Assembly (NCBI RefSeq): GCF_014851675.1
Contig: NZ_JACVAE010000002.1
Span: 633,919-697,918, forward strand
DNA length: 64,000 nucleotides
Source of the DNA: Rhizobium sp. ARZ01
GTDB taxonomy: Bacteria; Pseudomonadota; Alphaproteobacteria; Rhizobiales; Rhizobiaceae
Direction: 5' to 3'
The notes below the pieces were generated by a model. It was not told where the DNA came from and searched no databases. It worked only from the letters and a program-made list of their open reading frames with translations. Positions 54,707 to 63,904 of this stretch are shown piece after piece (the stretch's first letter is position 1; each line of letters begins with the position of its first letter). Position numbers and translations under genes: made by a program.

Positions 54707-56026
54707 ATGTGGAGAGTTGCAGTCGTCGGATCGGGGTTTATCGGATCGACCATCGCATCCGTTCTCGCCTCCAGAGGGTGCGACGTCGACGCGATCGACG
54801 TCAATGAACGTCTGATCGCGGCCTTCCTGCGAGGCGATCACCCGATAAAGGAGCCTGGATTGGGCGAACTATCGGATGAGCAGATGGCATGCGGGCGTCT
54901 GCGCTTCAGTTGTGACTTTTCCCGCGTGGCGAACGCAGACGTGATTCTCCTGACAGTCGGTACGCCACTGGCCGACGACTTCACGCCGAACGTGAGCCAT
55001 ATCCGTTCCGCGATTGAATCCATTGCGCCCCACGTACGCGACAATCAACTGGTGATGGTCAAGAGCACGGTCCCGCCCGGCACAACGCGCACGCTGGTGG
55101 CCGAACCGCTGCGGCAGGCAGCGGACGTGCGCGTGGCTTTCAGCCCCGAGCGGCTTGCCGAAGGCGCAGCCATCCGCGAACTGGCGAGCCTGCCTATCGT
55201 CGTCGGTGGCATGGATGCAAGGAGTAGCGCCGCGGCGGAGGCGTTCTGGAGAGAAACGCTTGGCGTCGACGTCATTGTCGTCAGTTCGCCCGAGGCGGCC
55301 GAGATGGTCAAGCTGGCGAACAACCTTTGGATCGACCTCAACATTGCTCTGGCGCACGAACTGGCAAAGCTATGCGATGCTCTCCCATACGATCTGGATG
55401 TTCTCGAAGTGATCGCTGGAGCCAACAGCCTCAAGAAGGGTCAGCACTACGTTAACATTCTGACCCCTTCGAATGGCGTGGGCGGGTATTGCCTGACCAA
55501 GGATCCGTGGTTCGTGCATACGCTCGGTGCCGCCCATGGAACCGAACTGCTGACGCCACAGATCTCGCGCACGGTGAACGCCGGCATGCCCGCCTACTGC
55601 GCGGCGCAGATCGCCCAATGGGCCCGTCGCCAGGATCGCGCACTGTCGAACCTCCGGCTCGCTGTGCTCGGTCTCGCCTTCAAGACCAACTCCGGCGATA
55701 TACGCCTGACGCCGGTGATGCCGCTGCTGGATGCGCTGCATTCCGAAGGCTTCCGGACAATCACGATCCATGATCCGATGGTGCGCAAGGAGGACGCGGA
55801 CGACTCGGGCGTGGAACTCAACTCGTCAATGGACGACACGCTACGCGACGCCGACGGCGTCATTTTTCTGGTCGGACATGACGATTTCAAAGCTCTGTCC
55901 CCCGAGCGTATCGCCAGCCTGGCCGCGCCTGGCGCCCTCGTCTTCGACGGGAGACGATATTTCACCAGAGCCGAAATTGCGGAACTTCAAACCTTGGGAT
56001 TGGCCTATAAAGGAGTTGGGCGTTGA
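54707..56026 (+). CDS. UDP-sugar dehydrogenase (UDP-GlcNAc/ManNAc or UDP-glucose type)
   Basis: A 439-residue NAD-dependent dehydrogenase that oxidises a UDP-sugar C6 alcohol to the acid. The N-terminal Rossmann motif is VAVVGSGFIGSTIASVLASR, with VKSTVPPGTTRTL, SPERLAEG and KLANNLWIDLNIALAHELAK. The catalytic Cys is in NGVGGYCLTKDPWF, closer to the GGHCIPVDPYF form of WbpA/WecC than to plain UDP-glucose dehydrogenase. It could supply UDP-GlcNAcA to the WbpB/E/D-like enzymes. ATG 54707 is the start before the Rossmann strand. Its stop overlaps the next gene's TTG by three bases. Confidence 0.88.
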   Translation: MWRVAVVGSGFIGSTIASVLASRGCDVDAIDVNERLIAAFLRGDHPIKEPGLGELSDEQMACGRLRFSCDFSRVANADVILLTVGTPLADDFTPNVSHIRSAIESIAPHVRDNQLVMVKSTVPPGTTRTLVAEPLRQAADVRVAFSPERLAEGAAIRELASLPIVVGGMDARSSAAAEAFWRETLGVDVIVVSSPEAAEMVKLANNLWIDLNIALAHELAKLCDALPYDLDVLEVIAGANSLKKGQHYVNILTPSNGVGGYCLTKDPWFVHTLGAAHGTELLTPQISRTVNAGMPAYCAAQIAQWARRQDRALSNLRLAVLGLAFKTNSGDIRLTPVMPLLDALHSEGFRTITIHDPMVRKEDADDSGVELNSSMDDTLRDADGVIFLVGHDDFKALSPERIASLAAPGALVFDGRRYFTRAEIAELQTLGLAYKGVGR

Positions 56027-57000
56027 ACAGCGTCATGGTAACCGGCGCCGCCGGAATGATCGGCAGCCATCTCATCGATCGGCTACTCGCGGACGGCGTG
56101 ATCGTCCACGGCCTCGACATCGTGCCGCTGGAGCGCGCCAACAACCTGCGAGAGGCGCGTAGTCACCCCAATTTTCACTACATGCTGGGCGATATCCGCG
56201 ACAAGGCGACGATCGAGCGTTTCTTCCGTCCTGAGGCGAGCACCCTCTATCACCTCGCCTCCGTCGTCGGCGTGCGCCACTACATGGAAGATCCGCTGAG
56301 CCTTATCGATATCGCCATCATCGGCACCCGCAACTTCATCGCACTGTGTGAAAAGCACAATGTGCGAATCCTCTTTACAAGCACCAGCGAAGTATATGGT
56401 CGCAATCCAGCCGTGCCATGGAAAGAATCCGACGACCGCGTGCTGGGAGCAACCAATGTCGACCGTTGGAGCTATTCGACGAGCAAGGCATTAATCGAAC
56501 ACATGCTATTCGGCGTGTACCGCAAGAGTGGCATGCCGATGTCGATTGTTCGCTTCTTCAATGTCTATGGTCCGCGACAGAACCCAATCTATGTCGTTTC
56601 CCAGTCCATCTATCGGGCTTTGCGCCACGAAGCACCGGAACTCTACGACGGCGGGAAACAGACCCGCTGCTTCACCTACGTCGGCGACGTCATCGACGGT
56701 GTCGTTCGGGCGGCCACAAATCCCGAAGCAGTGGGCGAAGTCTTCAACCTGGGCAACCCGACGGAAGTGCAGATCGGCGATGTCATCAGGCTATGCGTCG
56801 AACACAGCGCCACCGGGACAAAGCCCATCCCAATCCAGAGCGAAAAGAAATATGGCGCTGTCTACGAGGACATCGAGCGCCGCGTGCCGGACGTGAGCAA
56901 GGCTCGCGACCGCCTTGGGTGGCAGGCAACAACGAGCGTCGAGGACGGCATTGCGCTGACGGTCAAATGGGCGCGTGCCAACCCTTGGTATCTCGCCTGA
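56023..57000 (+). CDS. NAD-dependent epimerase/dehydratase (extended SDR)
   Basis: A 325-residue extended SDR: VMVTGAAGMIGSHLIDRLL, FTSTSEVYG, RWSYSTSKALIEHML (YxxxK) and VRFFNVYGPRQNP. It resembles UDP-glucuronate decarboxylases and UDP-uronate epimerases, which fits its pairing with a UDP-sugar dehydrogenase: oxidation to the uronate, then decarboxylation or epimerisation. The start is a TTG at 56023 with AGGAG nine bases upstream; ATG 56035 would leave the ribosome site 21 bases away. Confidence 0.85.
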   Translation: MNSVMVTGAAGMIGSHLIDRLLADGVIVHGLDIVPLERANNLREARSHPNFHYMLGDIRDKATIERFFRPEASTLYHLASVVGVRHYMEDPLSLIDIAIIGTRNFIALCEKHNVRILFTSTSEVYGRNPAVPWKESDDRVLGATNVDRWSYSTSKALIEHMLFGVYRKSGMPMSIVRFFNVYGPRQNPIYVVSQSIYRALRHEAPELYDGGKQTRCFTYVGDVIDGVVRAATNPEAVGEVFNLGNPTEVQIGDVIRLCVEHSATGTKPIPIQSEKKYGAVYEDIERRVPDVSKARDRLGWQATTSVEDGIALTVKWARANPWYLA

Positions 57001-57440
57001 GACTTACCGGAGTCTCCCCCTAATCCAAACATGAGGAACGGGGAGGCTGCTCCCAGATATCATTGTCCGAGGGTGTCGAGGCTATTCAGAACTTCAGTTC
57101 CACGCGCACGCAGAATTCGAGGCCTCAATCGAGGTCTGAAGAAGACTCGGCATTCGCGCAAAAGCTCCTCCATACGTATGCGGAGGAGCTTTTGGTGAAG
57201 CGACTTGCGCCGAAGTGTCGAAGCGAAATTTGAAGGGTTTTGGGGGCGCAGCAGCAGAAAATGAGAATGCTGCCTTTCAAACAACGGGGATGCGTATGCC
57301 TTCGGTGCGGCGACGCTTCAGCGCCGAGTCCGTCACTGCCTTGTCGAGACGTGCGCCCAAGCAAATTTCAAAAAGGCTTCATCAAGCTGTTATGTAGCCC
57401 GACTAGGTGAGGCCGGAGTTAAACACAAAGGGCCCAACCA
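57001..57440. other. Intergenic region between polysaccharide locus and ABC operon
   Basis: A 440-base gap marking the right border of the polysaccharide locus. It contains a 12-bp inverted repeat at 57160-57193 and short frames without recognisable products. The ABC operon promoter probably lies in its right part. Confidence 0.5.
57160..57193. terminator. Possible terminator hairpin
   Basis: AAAAGCTCCTCC (57160-57171) and GGAGGAGCTTTT (57182-57193) form a perfect 12-bp stem with a ten-base loop. The A and T ends allow termination on either strand, although the T-run is only four bases. It would end the epimerase transcript. Confidence 0.65.
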
Positions 57441-58973
57441 GTGCATCGTATCACGCTCCTCTCCACCCTTGCCGGCATCCTGCTTTCATCCTCCGCGCTC
57501 GCTGCCGATCTGACGATCGCAGTTCAAAAGGTGCCGGATGTTCTTGATCCGACCTTTGACAATTCGAATGTCAATGAACGCATCATGTGGTCGCTGTTCA
57601 ACACGTTGGTGACGACCGATTATCGCGATGGCGGCAAGCTGAAGCCGGGCCTTGCGACCGAATGGAAGATTATCAATCCGCAAACGATCGAATTCAAGCT
57701 GCGCCCGGGCGTGAAGTTCCACAACGGCGACAGCCTCGACGCCAAGGACATTGTCTTCACGTTCTCGCCTGAGCGCACAGGACAGGATTCAGCCACCGCC
57801 AGCGCCGTTCTTTCCAAGCCGTTCCTTGGCGGCATAGAGACGGTTGAAGTCATCGATCCGCTCACCGTGCGCATCCATATGCGTCACCCGGATGCTCTGA
57901 TTGTTCAGCGTTTCGCCAACTACCCCTCCCAAATTCTTTCCAAGAAGGGATTTGATGAGGCGGGATCGATGGAGGCGTATGCGAAGCGTCCCATCGGCAC
58001 CGGCCCCTACAAGCTCAGCGGCTTCGATCTCGGTGAAAAAGTCGTTCTGGAAGCCTTTGACGATTACTGGGATGGAAAGAAAGCGGCCGCGGACAAAGTC
58101 ACTTTCACCGTGGTGCCGGAAACCTCCACCCGTATCGCCGGACTGCTCTCGGGCCAGTTCGATATCGTGACAGAACTCAATCCTGACAACTTCCAGCAGA
58201 TCGACAGCTCGTCCAACGCAACCATTGTTGGCGGCGCCGTCGAGAACATTCGCGGGATCGTTTACGACAGCACGGACTCGGTCCTCAGCGATCCGCGCAT
58301 CCGCGAAGCGCTCGATCTGGCCATCGACCGCGATACGATTGTGAAATCGCTCTACAGCGGCAAAACCGACGTTCCCAATGGCTGGCAGATGAAGTCGTTC
58401 GGCGGCATGTATCTCGCCGACAAGCCGGCTCCCGCATACAATCCCGAAAAGGCCAAGGAACTGCTGAAGGAAGCCGGTTACAAAGGCGAGCGCATCTCCT
58501 ACCGCACGATGAACGCCTACTACACGAATGAAATTGAAACGGCGCAGGTCCTGCAGGCCATGTGGTCGGCTGTTGGCCTCAATGTGCAGCTGGATGTAAA
58601 GGAAACCTGGGGGCAGATCGACGAGGACAGCCTGGACCGGGCCATCTTCAACGCGTCGTTCACGGCTTACTATCCAGATCCCATGGGACAGTTCTGGCGC
58701 CGTTACGGTTCCTCGTCCAGCTGGGCGGCAAGCGGGATTTTCAAAGTCGATCCGGAGCAGGCGAAGCTGGGAGAGACCCTCTCAACCAGCATGGACACCG
58801 ACGAGCGCCGGAAAATCTTCGGTGAAATGCTCGACCGTTTCAACACCAATCCGCACGGCTCGATCCTGCACTTGCTCACCCAGTTTTTCGGCGTCAACAA
58901 GCAGCGCCTGACGCTCGACGTCATGCCGACCAACTATCTCGACCTCACGACCACAGGCGTTCAGTTCAAGTGA
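57441..58973 (+). CDS. ABC transporter substrate-binding protein (peptide/Dpp family)
   Basis: A 510-residue periplasmic binding protein of the SBP_bac_5 family. It has a signal peptide (about residues 1-21, LLSTLAGILLSSSALAAD) and the family core: DVLDPTFDNSNVNERIMWSL, LKPGLATEWKII, FKLRPGVKFHNGD and GTGPYKLSGF. It captures peptides or other small solutes and hands them to the two permeases. It starts with GTG behind AAAGGG and heads a five-gene operon; the next gene overlaps by four bases. Confidence 0.92.
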   Translation: MHRITLLSTLAGILLSSSALAADLTIAVQKVPDVLDPTFDNSNVNERIMWSLFNTLVTTDYRDGGKLKPGLATEWKIINPQTIEFKLRPGVKFHNGDSLDAKDIVFTFSPERTGQDSATASAVLSKPFLGGIETVEVIDPLTVRIHMRHPDALIVQRFANYPSQILSKKGFDEAGSMEAYAKRPIGTGPYKLSGFDLGEKVVLEAFDDYWDGKKAAADKVTFTVVPETSTRIAGLLSGQFDIVTELNPDNFQQIDSSSNATIVGGAVENIRGIVYDSTDSVLSDPRIREALDLAIDRDTIVKSLYSGKTDVPNGWQMKSFGGMYLADKPAPAYNPEKAKELLKEAGYKGERISYRTMNAYYTNEIETAQVLQAMWSAVGLNVQLDVKETWGQIDEDSLDRAIFNASFTAYYPDPMGQFWRRYGSSSSWAASGIFKVDPEQAKLGETLSTSMDTDERRKIFGEMLDRFNTNPHGSILHLLTQFFGVNKQRLTLDVMPTNYLDLTTTGVQFK

Positions 58974-60643
58974 ACGCCATGACGGATACGGCTCGAAAGG
59001 CGCTCCAGCAGGGAAATCCCCTGCTGGAGGTCTCAGGACTGCAGGTCTCTTTTGGTGCGACGGATGTGGTCCAGGGGATGGATTTTGCGCTTGGAAGCGG
59101 TGAGATCCTCGGCATCGTCGGAGAATCCGGATCCGGAAAAACCATGTCATGCCGCGCTCTGACGGGGCTTCTGCCGGATCATGCGCGCGTTTCGGGGCGC
59201 ATGAGATTTGACGGCCGGGACTACGATCTGTCGGATCGTTCAAGCTGCGCCCGGTTGCGCGGGAGCCAAATCTCCATGATCTTTCAGGACCCCATGAGCG
59301 CCCTTGATCCGCTCATGCGGATTCGACGCCAGCTCGCCCTGCGTGGCGCCAGCGGCGCGGAGGCACAACAGCTTCTCGAAAAAGTCGGCTTCCCCGATCC
59401 CGCGACAGTTCTCGACCGTTATCCGCACCAGCTTTCCGGCGGACAATGCCAGCGCGTATTGATCGCTTGCGCCATGATATCGCGGCCCCGGGTGCTGATC
59501 GCGGATGAGCCGACCACGGCGCTTGATGTTACGGTTCAGGCCGGCATCCTCAATCTTCTGCGTGAAACCGTTCAGCATGCCGGAATGAGCATGCTTTTCA
59601 TCACCCACGACCTGAGCGTCGTTTCCGAGCTCTGCGATCGCGTTCTGGTTATGCGGCATGGCCAGATCGAAGAGGTCGGCAAAGCCACCGAGATCCTCCG
59701 CCATCCCCGCGCGACCTACACACGCAGCCTTATCGCCGCGATTCCGCGGCCGGAAAATAAGGGCAAGCGACTGCCGACACTGGAAGACCTGCAATCCGGA
59801 AGCTCGCCGCTCCAGTTGCCTAGCGCTCCATTCATCAACCGGAAGGGCGATCCTGTTCTCAGCTTCCGCCATATCCGCGTCAACTACAAACGCCCCGATG
59901 GAGGCCAGTTTCGCGCGGTAGACGACATCAGCCTCGACGTCTACGAGAACGAAATCCTCGGCATCGTCGGCGAGTCCGGCTCCGGCAAAAGCACTTTGTC
60001 CAAGTCCGCAGTTGGCCTTGTCAGGCCGGATTCCGGCGAAATACGGATCGACGGCGATCCTGTCGACTGGACAAAGGCCACGCGCGCGGATCGGCGCAAG
60101 ATCCAATACATCTTTCAGGATCCGCGTGGCGCCCTCGACCCCGCCCGCCGGGTGCTTTCACAGGTGCGCGAGCCGCTCGATGTGCATGCGATCGGCCGCG
60201 AAAGCGACCGTGATCGTATCGCCGCGAATGAGCTCTGTCGCGCCGGACTGGATCCCTCGCTGCATCTGCGCAAGCCCGGAAGCCTGTCCGGCGGGCAGCG
60301 CCAGCGCGTGACGATCGCCCGGGCCCTGGCGCTCGAACCGCGCGTGCTGATTTGCGATGAAAGCGTGTCGGCGCTGGACGTTTCAGTGCAGGCGCGAATT
60401 CTAAACACATTGCTGGAAATCCGCGCGCAAAGAAACGTCGCGATACTGTTCATCAGCCATGACCTGTCAGTTATCCAGCACCTTTGTGATCGCGTCGTGG
60501 TCATGCGCGCGGGAAAAATCGTCGAAACCGGATTGGTCGATGACGTGTGGCGCTCGCCAGCCGAGGCGTACACGCGCGAGCTTCTGAGCTCGTTGCCTCA
60601 ACTGCCAGCCGTCGGCATGCGTCATGAGGCCATGGCAGTATGA
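58970..60643 (+). CDS. ABC transporter ATPase with two fused nucleotide-binding domains
   Basis: A 557-residue protein joining DppD- and DppF-like ATPases in one chain. Domain 1 has Walker [11 protein letters not shown] (about residue 47), signature [12 protein letters not shown] and Walker [13 protein letters not shown]. Domain 2 starts near residue 300 with Walker [11 protein letters not shown], signature [12 protein letters not shown] and Walker [13 protein letters not shown]. It powers import through the DppB/DppC-like permeases. GTG 58970 overlaps the upstream stop (GTGA); ATG 58979 is the other possibility. Confidence 0.94.
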   Translation: MNAMTDTARKALQQGNPLLEVSGLQVSFGATDVVQGMDFALGSGEILGIVGESGSGKTMSCRALTGLLPDHARVSGRMRFDGRDYDLSDRSSCARLRGSQISMIFQDPMSALDPLMRIRRQLALRGASGAEAQQLLEKVGFPDPATVLDRYPHQLSGGQCQRVLIACAMISRPRVLIADEPTTALDVTVQAGILNLLRETVQHAGMSMLFITHDLSVVSELCDRVLVMRHGQIEEVGKATEILRHPRATYTRSLIAAIPRPENKGKRLPTLEDLQSGSSPLQLPSAPFINRKGDPVLSFRHIRVNYKRPDGGQFRAVDDISLDVYENEILGIVGESGSGKSTLSKSAVGLVRPDSGEIRIDGDPVDWTKATRADRRKIQYIFQDPRGALDPARRVLSQVREPLDVHAIGRESDRDRIAANELCRAGLDPSLHLRKPGSLSGGQRQRVTIARALALEPRVLICDESVSALDVSVQARILNTLLEIRAQRNVAILFISHDLSVIQHLCDRVVVMRAGKIVETGLVDDVWRSPAEAYTRELLSSLPQLPAVGMRHEAMAV

Positions 60644-61572
60644 TTTCCTGGATATTGAGCCGGATGGGGCGCGCGGTCGTGACGCTCCTCCTTCTGATCA
60701 GCTTCACATTCTTCGCCCTGAAGATCAGCGCGGACCCCGCGCTGCAAATTCTCGGCCCCGATGCCGGCACGGAGGCCGTGAATGCCTTTCGCGCCAAATG
60801 GGGGCTCGATGATCCGCTCTGGCAACAGTTCCTGACCTATTTCCTCAACGTTCTGCGGCTGGATCTCGGCCTTTCCTACCGGACCAATGAGCCAGCCCTG
60901 GATCTGGTCTTGTCGCGCGTGCCGGCAACGCTGGCGCTCATGATCCCGACAACCATAGCCGCCTTGGCTCTCGGCGTTCCAATGGGCATTCTGGCCGCTT
61001 ACGAGCGGGGCACCGGCTGGGATCGCGGAATAACCCTGCTTTCCATCATCGGCTTTGCGATCCCGAATTTTCTTATCGGCGTCCTGCTGATCTATCTGTT
61101 TTCGGTCAAGCTTGGTTGGCTCCCCCCTTCGGGAATCGTGGACTGGCGATCCTATCTGATGCCCATGTTCACCATGGCGATCGCCGAAGCCGCGATATTC
61201 GCCCGCTTCACCCGCTCGGCGATGATCGAGGTGCTGGAGCATCCGATGGTTGAGACCGCATTGGCTGGCGGGTTTTCGAAGGCAAAAGTCCTGCTCGCGC
61301 ATGTGCTGCCCAATGCCGCGCTCCCCTTGCTCACGATCACGGGCCTTTTCGTCGGCAGCCTCATCGGCGGAGGCGTGGTGACGGAGAATGTCTTTTCCTG
61401 GCCGGGAACCGGAAGATTGCTGGTGGAAAGCGTCGGTGCCCGCGACTTCACGGTCGTGCAGTGCACGGTCCTGCTGATCGGCATGACGATGATCGTCACC
61501 AATCTCCTTGTCGATGTCTGTTATCTCTGGGTTGATCCGCGCCTGCGCGATGCGAAGCGGAGGAGTAAATGA
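60640..61572 (+). CDS. ABC transporter permease, DppB-like
   Basis: A 310-residue inner-membrane permease with about six helices and the EAA-type loop (EHPMVETALAGGFSKAKVLL). [20 protein letters not shown] and FVGSLIGGGVVTENVFSWPG are typical of DppB/OppB. ATG 60640 overlaps the ATPase stop and the gene overlaps the next permease by four bases. Confidence 0.94.
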   Translation: MISWILSRMGRAVVTLLLLISFTFFALKISADPALQILGPDAGTEAVNAFRAKWGLDDPLWQQFLTYFLNVLRLDLGLSYRTNEPALDLVLSRVPATLALMIPTTIAALALGVPMGILAAYERGTGWDRGITLLSIIGFAIPNFLIGVLLIYLFSVKLGWLPPSGIVDWRSYLMPMFTMAIAEAAIFARFTRSAMIEVLEHPMVETALAGGFSKAKVLLAHVLPNAALPLLTITGLFVGSLIGGGVVTENVFSWPGTGRLLVESVGARDFTVVQCTVLLIGMTMIVTNLLVDVCYLWVDPRLRDAKRRSK

Positions 61573-62438
61573 TGGCTGCTGTCGTGGAAATCACGCCGAC
61601 CGACCGGAATTCCGTTCTGGGTTCCATACCCGTGCTGGTCAGGCTCTCCATCCTGTTCACTCTAGCGCTCATCGTCTGCGCGGCATTCGCCCAATGGCTC
61701 ATGCCATATGACGTGGCGAGCACGAACCTGCTGAATCGCTTCGCCCCGCCGGTCCTGCTCGGGGGAGATTGGGCGCATCCCCTCGGCACCGACAACTTGG
61801 GACGGGATATGCTGTCGCTGGTGCTGCGGGCCATCCAGGTCAGTTTTTTCATCGCTTTCATCGGGACCATCGGCGGCGCCATAGCCGGCACCATGCTGGG
61901 CCTGATCGCGGCCTGGGCCGGCGGCATCATTGACGATATCATCGGCGTGCTGGTCGACTTCCAGGCGACGATGCCGTTTCTGGTGTTGGCGCTGGCCCTT
62001 CTGGCGGTGCTCCCCAGCGCCGACATGACGCTCTTCATCGTTATCATGTGCATCTACGGCTGGGAGCGCTACACGCGCCTGGCGCGCTCGGTGGCCCTGT
62101 CAGCCAAGGAATCGACCTTCGTTCAGGCGCTGACCGTCACGGGAACGCCGGGCTGGCGGATCTATCTGCTGCACATACTGCCAAACGCGATGGGTGTTCT
62201 GCTCGTCAACATGTCACTGAATTTCCCTGCGACCATTCTGGCCGAAACGTCGCTCAACTTCCTCGGGATTGGCATTCAGCCGCCGGACACCAGTCTCGGC
62301 GTTCTGATGGGCCTTGGCCGAAATCATATCTACAACGCGCCCTGGCTTGCTCTGATCCCGGGCCTCATCATTCTGCTTGCCACCTTGTCGGTGTCTCTCA
62401 TCGGAGACTGGTTACGCGACAAGATTGACCAAGCTTGA
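61569..62438 (+). CDS. ABC transporter permease, DppC-like
   Basis: A 289-residue permease with about six helices and HPLGTDNLGRDMLSLVLRA, FQATMPFLVLALALLAVL and the EAA loop SAKESTFVQALTVTGTPGWR, as in DppC/OppC. It pairs with the upstream permease. Two consecutive ATGs begin it; the first overlaps the upstream stop. A metallophosphoesterase follows after 19 bases. Confidence 0.93.
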   Translation: MMAAVVEITPTDRNSVLGSIPVLVRLSILFTLALIVCAAFAQWLMPYDVASTNLLNRFAPPVLLGGDWAHPLGTDNLGRDMLSLVLRAIQVSFFIAFIGTIGGAIAGTMLGLIAAWAGGIIDDIIGVLVDFQATMPFLVLALALLAVLPSADMTLFIVIMCIYGWERYTRLARSVALSAKESTFVQALTVTGTPGWRIYLLHILPNAMGVLLVNMSLNFPATILAETSLNFLGIGIQPPDTSLGVLMGLGRNHIYNAPWLALIPGLIILLATLSVSLIGDWLRDKIDQA

Positions 62439-62457
62439 GTTCGAAAGGAATGAAAAA

Positions 62458-63306
62458 ATGACAAAAATAATCGTCTTGAGCGACCTTCATCTCGGTCCGT
62501 CTGGCAGCGTCAAATTCGGGCTGGATACCGAAGAGCGGTTCGCGAAAGCCCTCGATGATATCAACAAGCTGTATGGCGACGTCGATATGTGCGTCTTCGC
62601 GGGCGATATCGCCGATGAAGCGGAGCCGGCCGCATACCAGCTCTTCGAGGAAATGCGCACGCGCCTATCGATGCCGCAGTTTGTCATGCTGGGCAATCAC
62701 GACGACCGCAAGGTCTATCTCGAGCATTGCAAGGCCCCGATGCTCGATCCCAACGGATACGTGCAGGGCGTATACGAAATCGACAACACGCGCGTCGTGA
62801 TGCTTGATAGTTCCGAGCCCGGACACGTTGAAGGTATTCTGTGCCCAACGCGCCTGAACTGGCTGAAGGACCAGCTGACGATTGCCAAGGACAGAAACCA
62901 GCAGGTGGTCCTGATCCTGCACCACAATCCTCAGAAACTGCACATGCCGGTTGACCGATACAGCCTCTCGGAGCCGGAAAAACTTCTGTCGGTCCTGAAG
63001 GCAAGCGGCGTTCCTATCCCGCTCATCATGGCGGGCCATTGCCACATCACCGCGGCGGGAAGCTGGGGCGGTTATGCCGTCGTCACGATCAGTGGCAATC
63101 AACATCGTGTCGCTCCGTTCCTCCCCGGCATGACTGGCCAGCAGGCGTGTTACGAAGGGGGTGCGCAGTTCGGGATTATCATGTGCGAGGGGGAGCACTG
63201 CACCGTGCATTTCCATAGCTACGTGGATCGCAACATCGAGCTTCCAGCCGCCATGTTCCCGTGGAAGAAAGATCAATGGCAGAAAACCCCTGATTTTCTC
63301 CGTTAA
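62458..63306 (+). CDS. Metallophosphoesterase of the GpdQ/CpdA-like group
   Basis: A 282-residue calcineurin-like phosphoesterase. Metal-site motifs are DLHLG (near residue 10), FAGDIADEAEP, LGNHDDRKVY, LILHHNPQ and AGHCHITAAGSWGG. Such enzymes cleave phosphodiesters like glycerophosphodiesters or cyclic nucleotides. No signal peptide is seen, so it is cytoplasmic and would act on an imported substrate. ATG 62458 has AAGGA eight bases upstream. Being last in the ABC operon, it suggests the importer brings in a phosphodiester-bearing compound. Confidence 0.9.
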   Translation: MTKIIVLSDLHLGPSGSVKFGLDTEERFAKALDDINKLYGDVDMCVFAGDIADEAEPAAYQLFEEMRTRLSMPQFVMLGNHDDRKVYLEHCKAPMLDPNGYVQGVYEIDNTRVVMLDSSEPGHVEGILCPTRLNWLKDQLTIAKDRNQQVVLILHHNPQKLHMPVDRYSLSEPEKLLSVLKASGVPIPLIMAGHCHITAAGSWGGYAVVTISGNQHRVAPFLPGMTGQQACYEGGAQFGIIMCEGEHCTVHFHSYVDRNIELPAAMFPWKKDQWQKTPDFLR

Positions 63307-63670
63307 AAAGATCAAGGGAGGTGGTGCAAGTCGCAGTCTACGTGAACCTGCAATCGGTCATCACCATCCCACAGCGATCGCCTGGTTAAGGCTGCCACCG
63401 GGATGGCAGCCCGATCCTCGACCCAGGCCGACGGTATTTTTGGCGAAGTCACTTGACGCCGCCGTTGCAGACCTCGCGAAGAGCGGCGACAGCGCCTACA
63501 CGGCTACCTTCACCCGTTCAAATGCTGATATCTGCGCCCCAAAAGGCAGGCACGGCGGCCACTTTGCCGATCCCCACCGACCACAATATCGCCATCGTCG
63601 TTCTGCGTGGCGAGATCGAGTTCAATTGCGTGACGGTCTCGGAGCGATCATGCTGGCGAAGATAGCAACA
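63307..63670. other. Gene-poor region between the ABC operon and the rRNA operon end
   Basis: About 360 bases with no complete gene. The right half holds a short fragment similar to the end of a pirin-type protein (63530-63665). No terminator for the ABC operon is clearly visible before it. Confidence 0.5.
63530..63665 (+). pseudogene. Pirin-like C-terminal fragment
   Basis: In the frame ending at 63665 the residues KAGTAATLPIPTDHNIAIVV then LRGEIEFN resemble the cupin C-terminal domain of pirin-family proteins. The N-terminal domain is missing and nothing like it lies upstream in this frame, so it is a relic at best. Confidence 0.35.
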
Positions 63671-63672
63671 AA

Positions 63673-63707
63673 AAAAGCCCCGCGGCTTTTGCGCCTGCGG
63701 GGCTTTT
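63673..63707 (-). terminator. Rho-independent terminator of the rRNA operon
   Basis: AAAAGCCCCGC (63673-63683) and GCGGGGCTTTT (63697-63707) form a perfect 11-bp stem. On the minus strand the stem is followed by TTTTTTT-rich sequence just after tRNA-fMet. Confidence 0.9.
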
Positions 63708-63714
63708 CTTTGTT

Positions 63715-63791
<77 letters not shown>

Positions 63792-63904
63792 TTATCTGTT
63801 TGTCCTGCGGCGATTATAGCAAAGCAAAAGGGCCGCTGGAAGGCGGCCCGGCTTCGGCTTTGGGCCGGTGTTTGTGTCGAGAAGATTGTTCATTTGCCTT
63901 TAGC

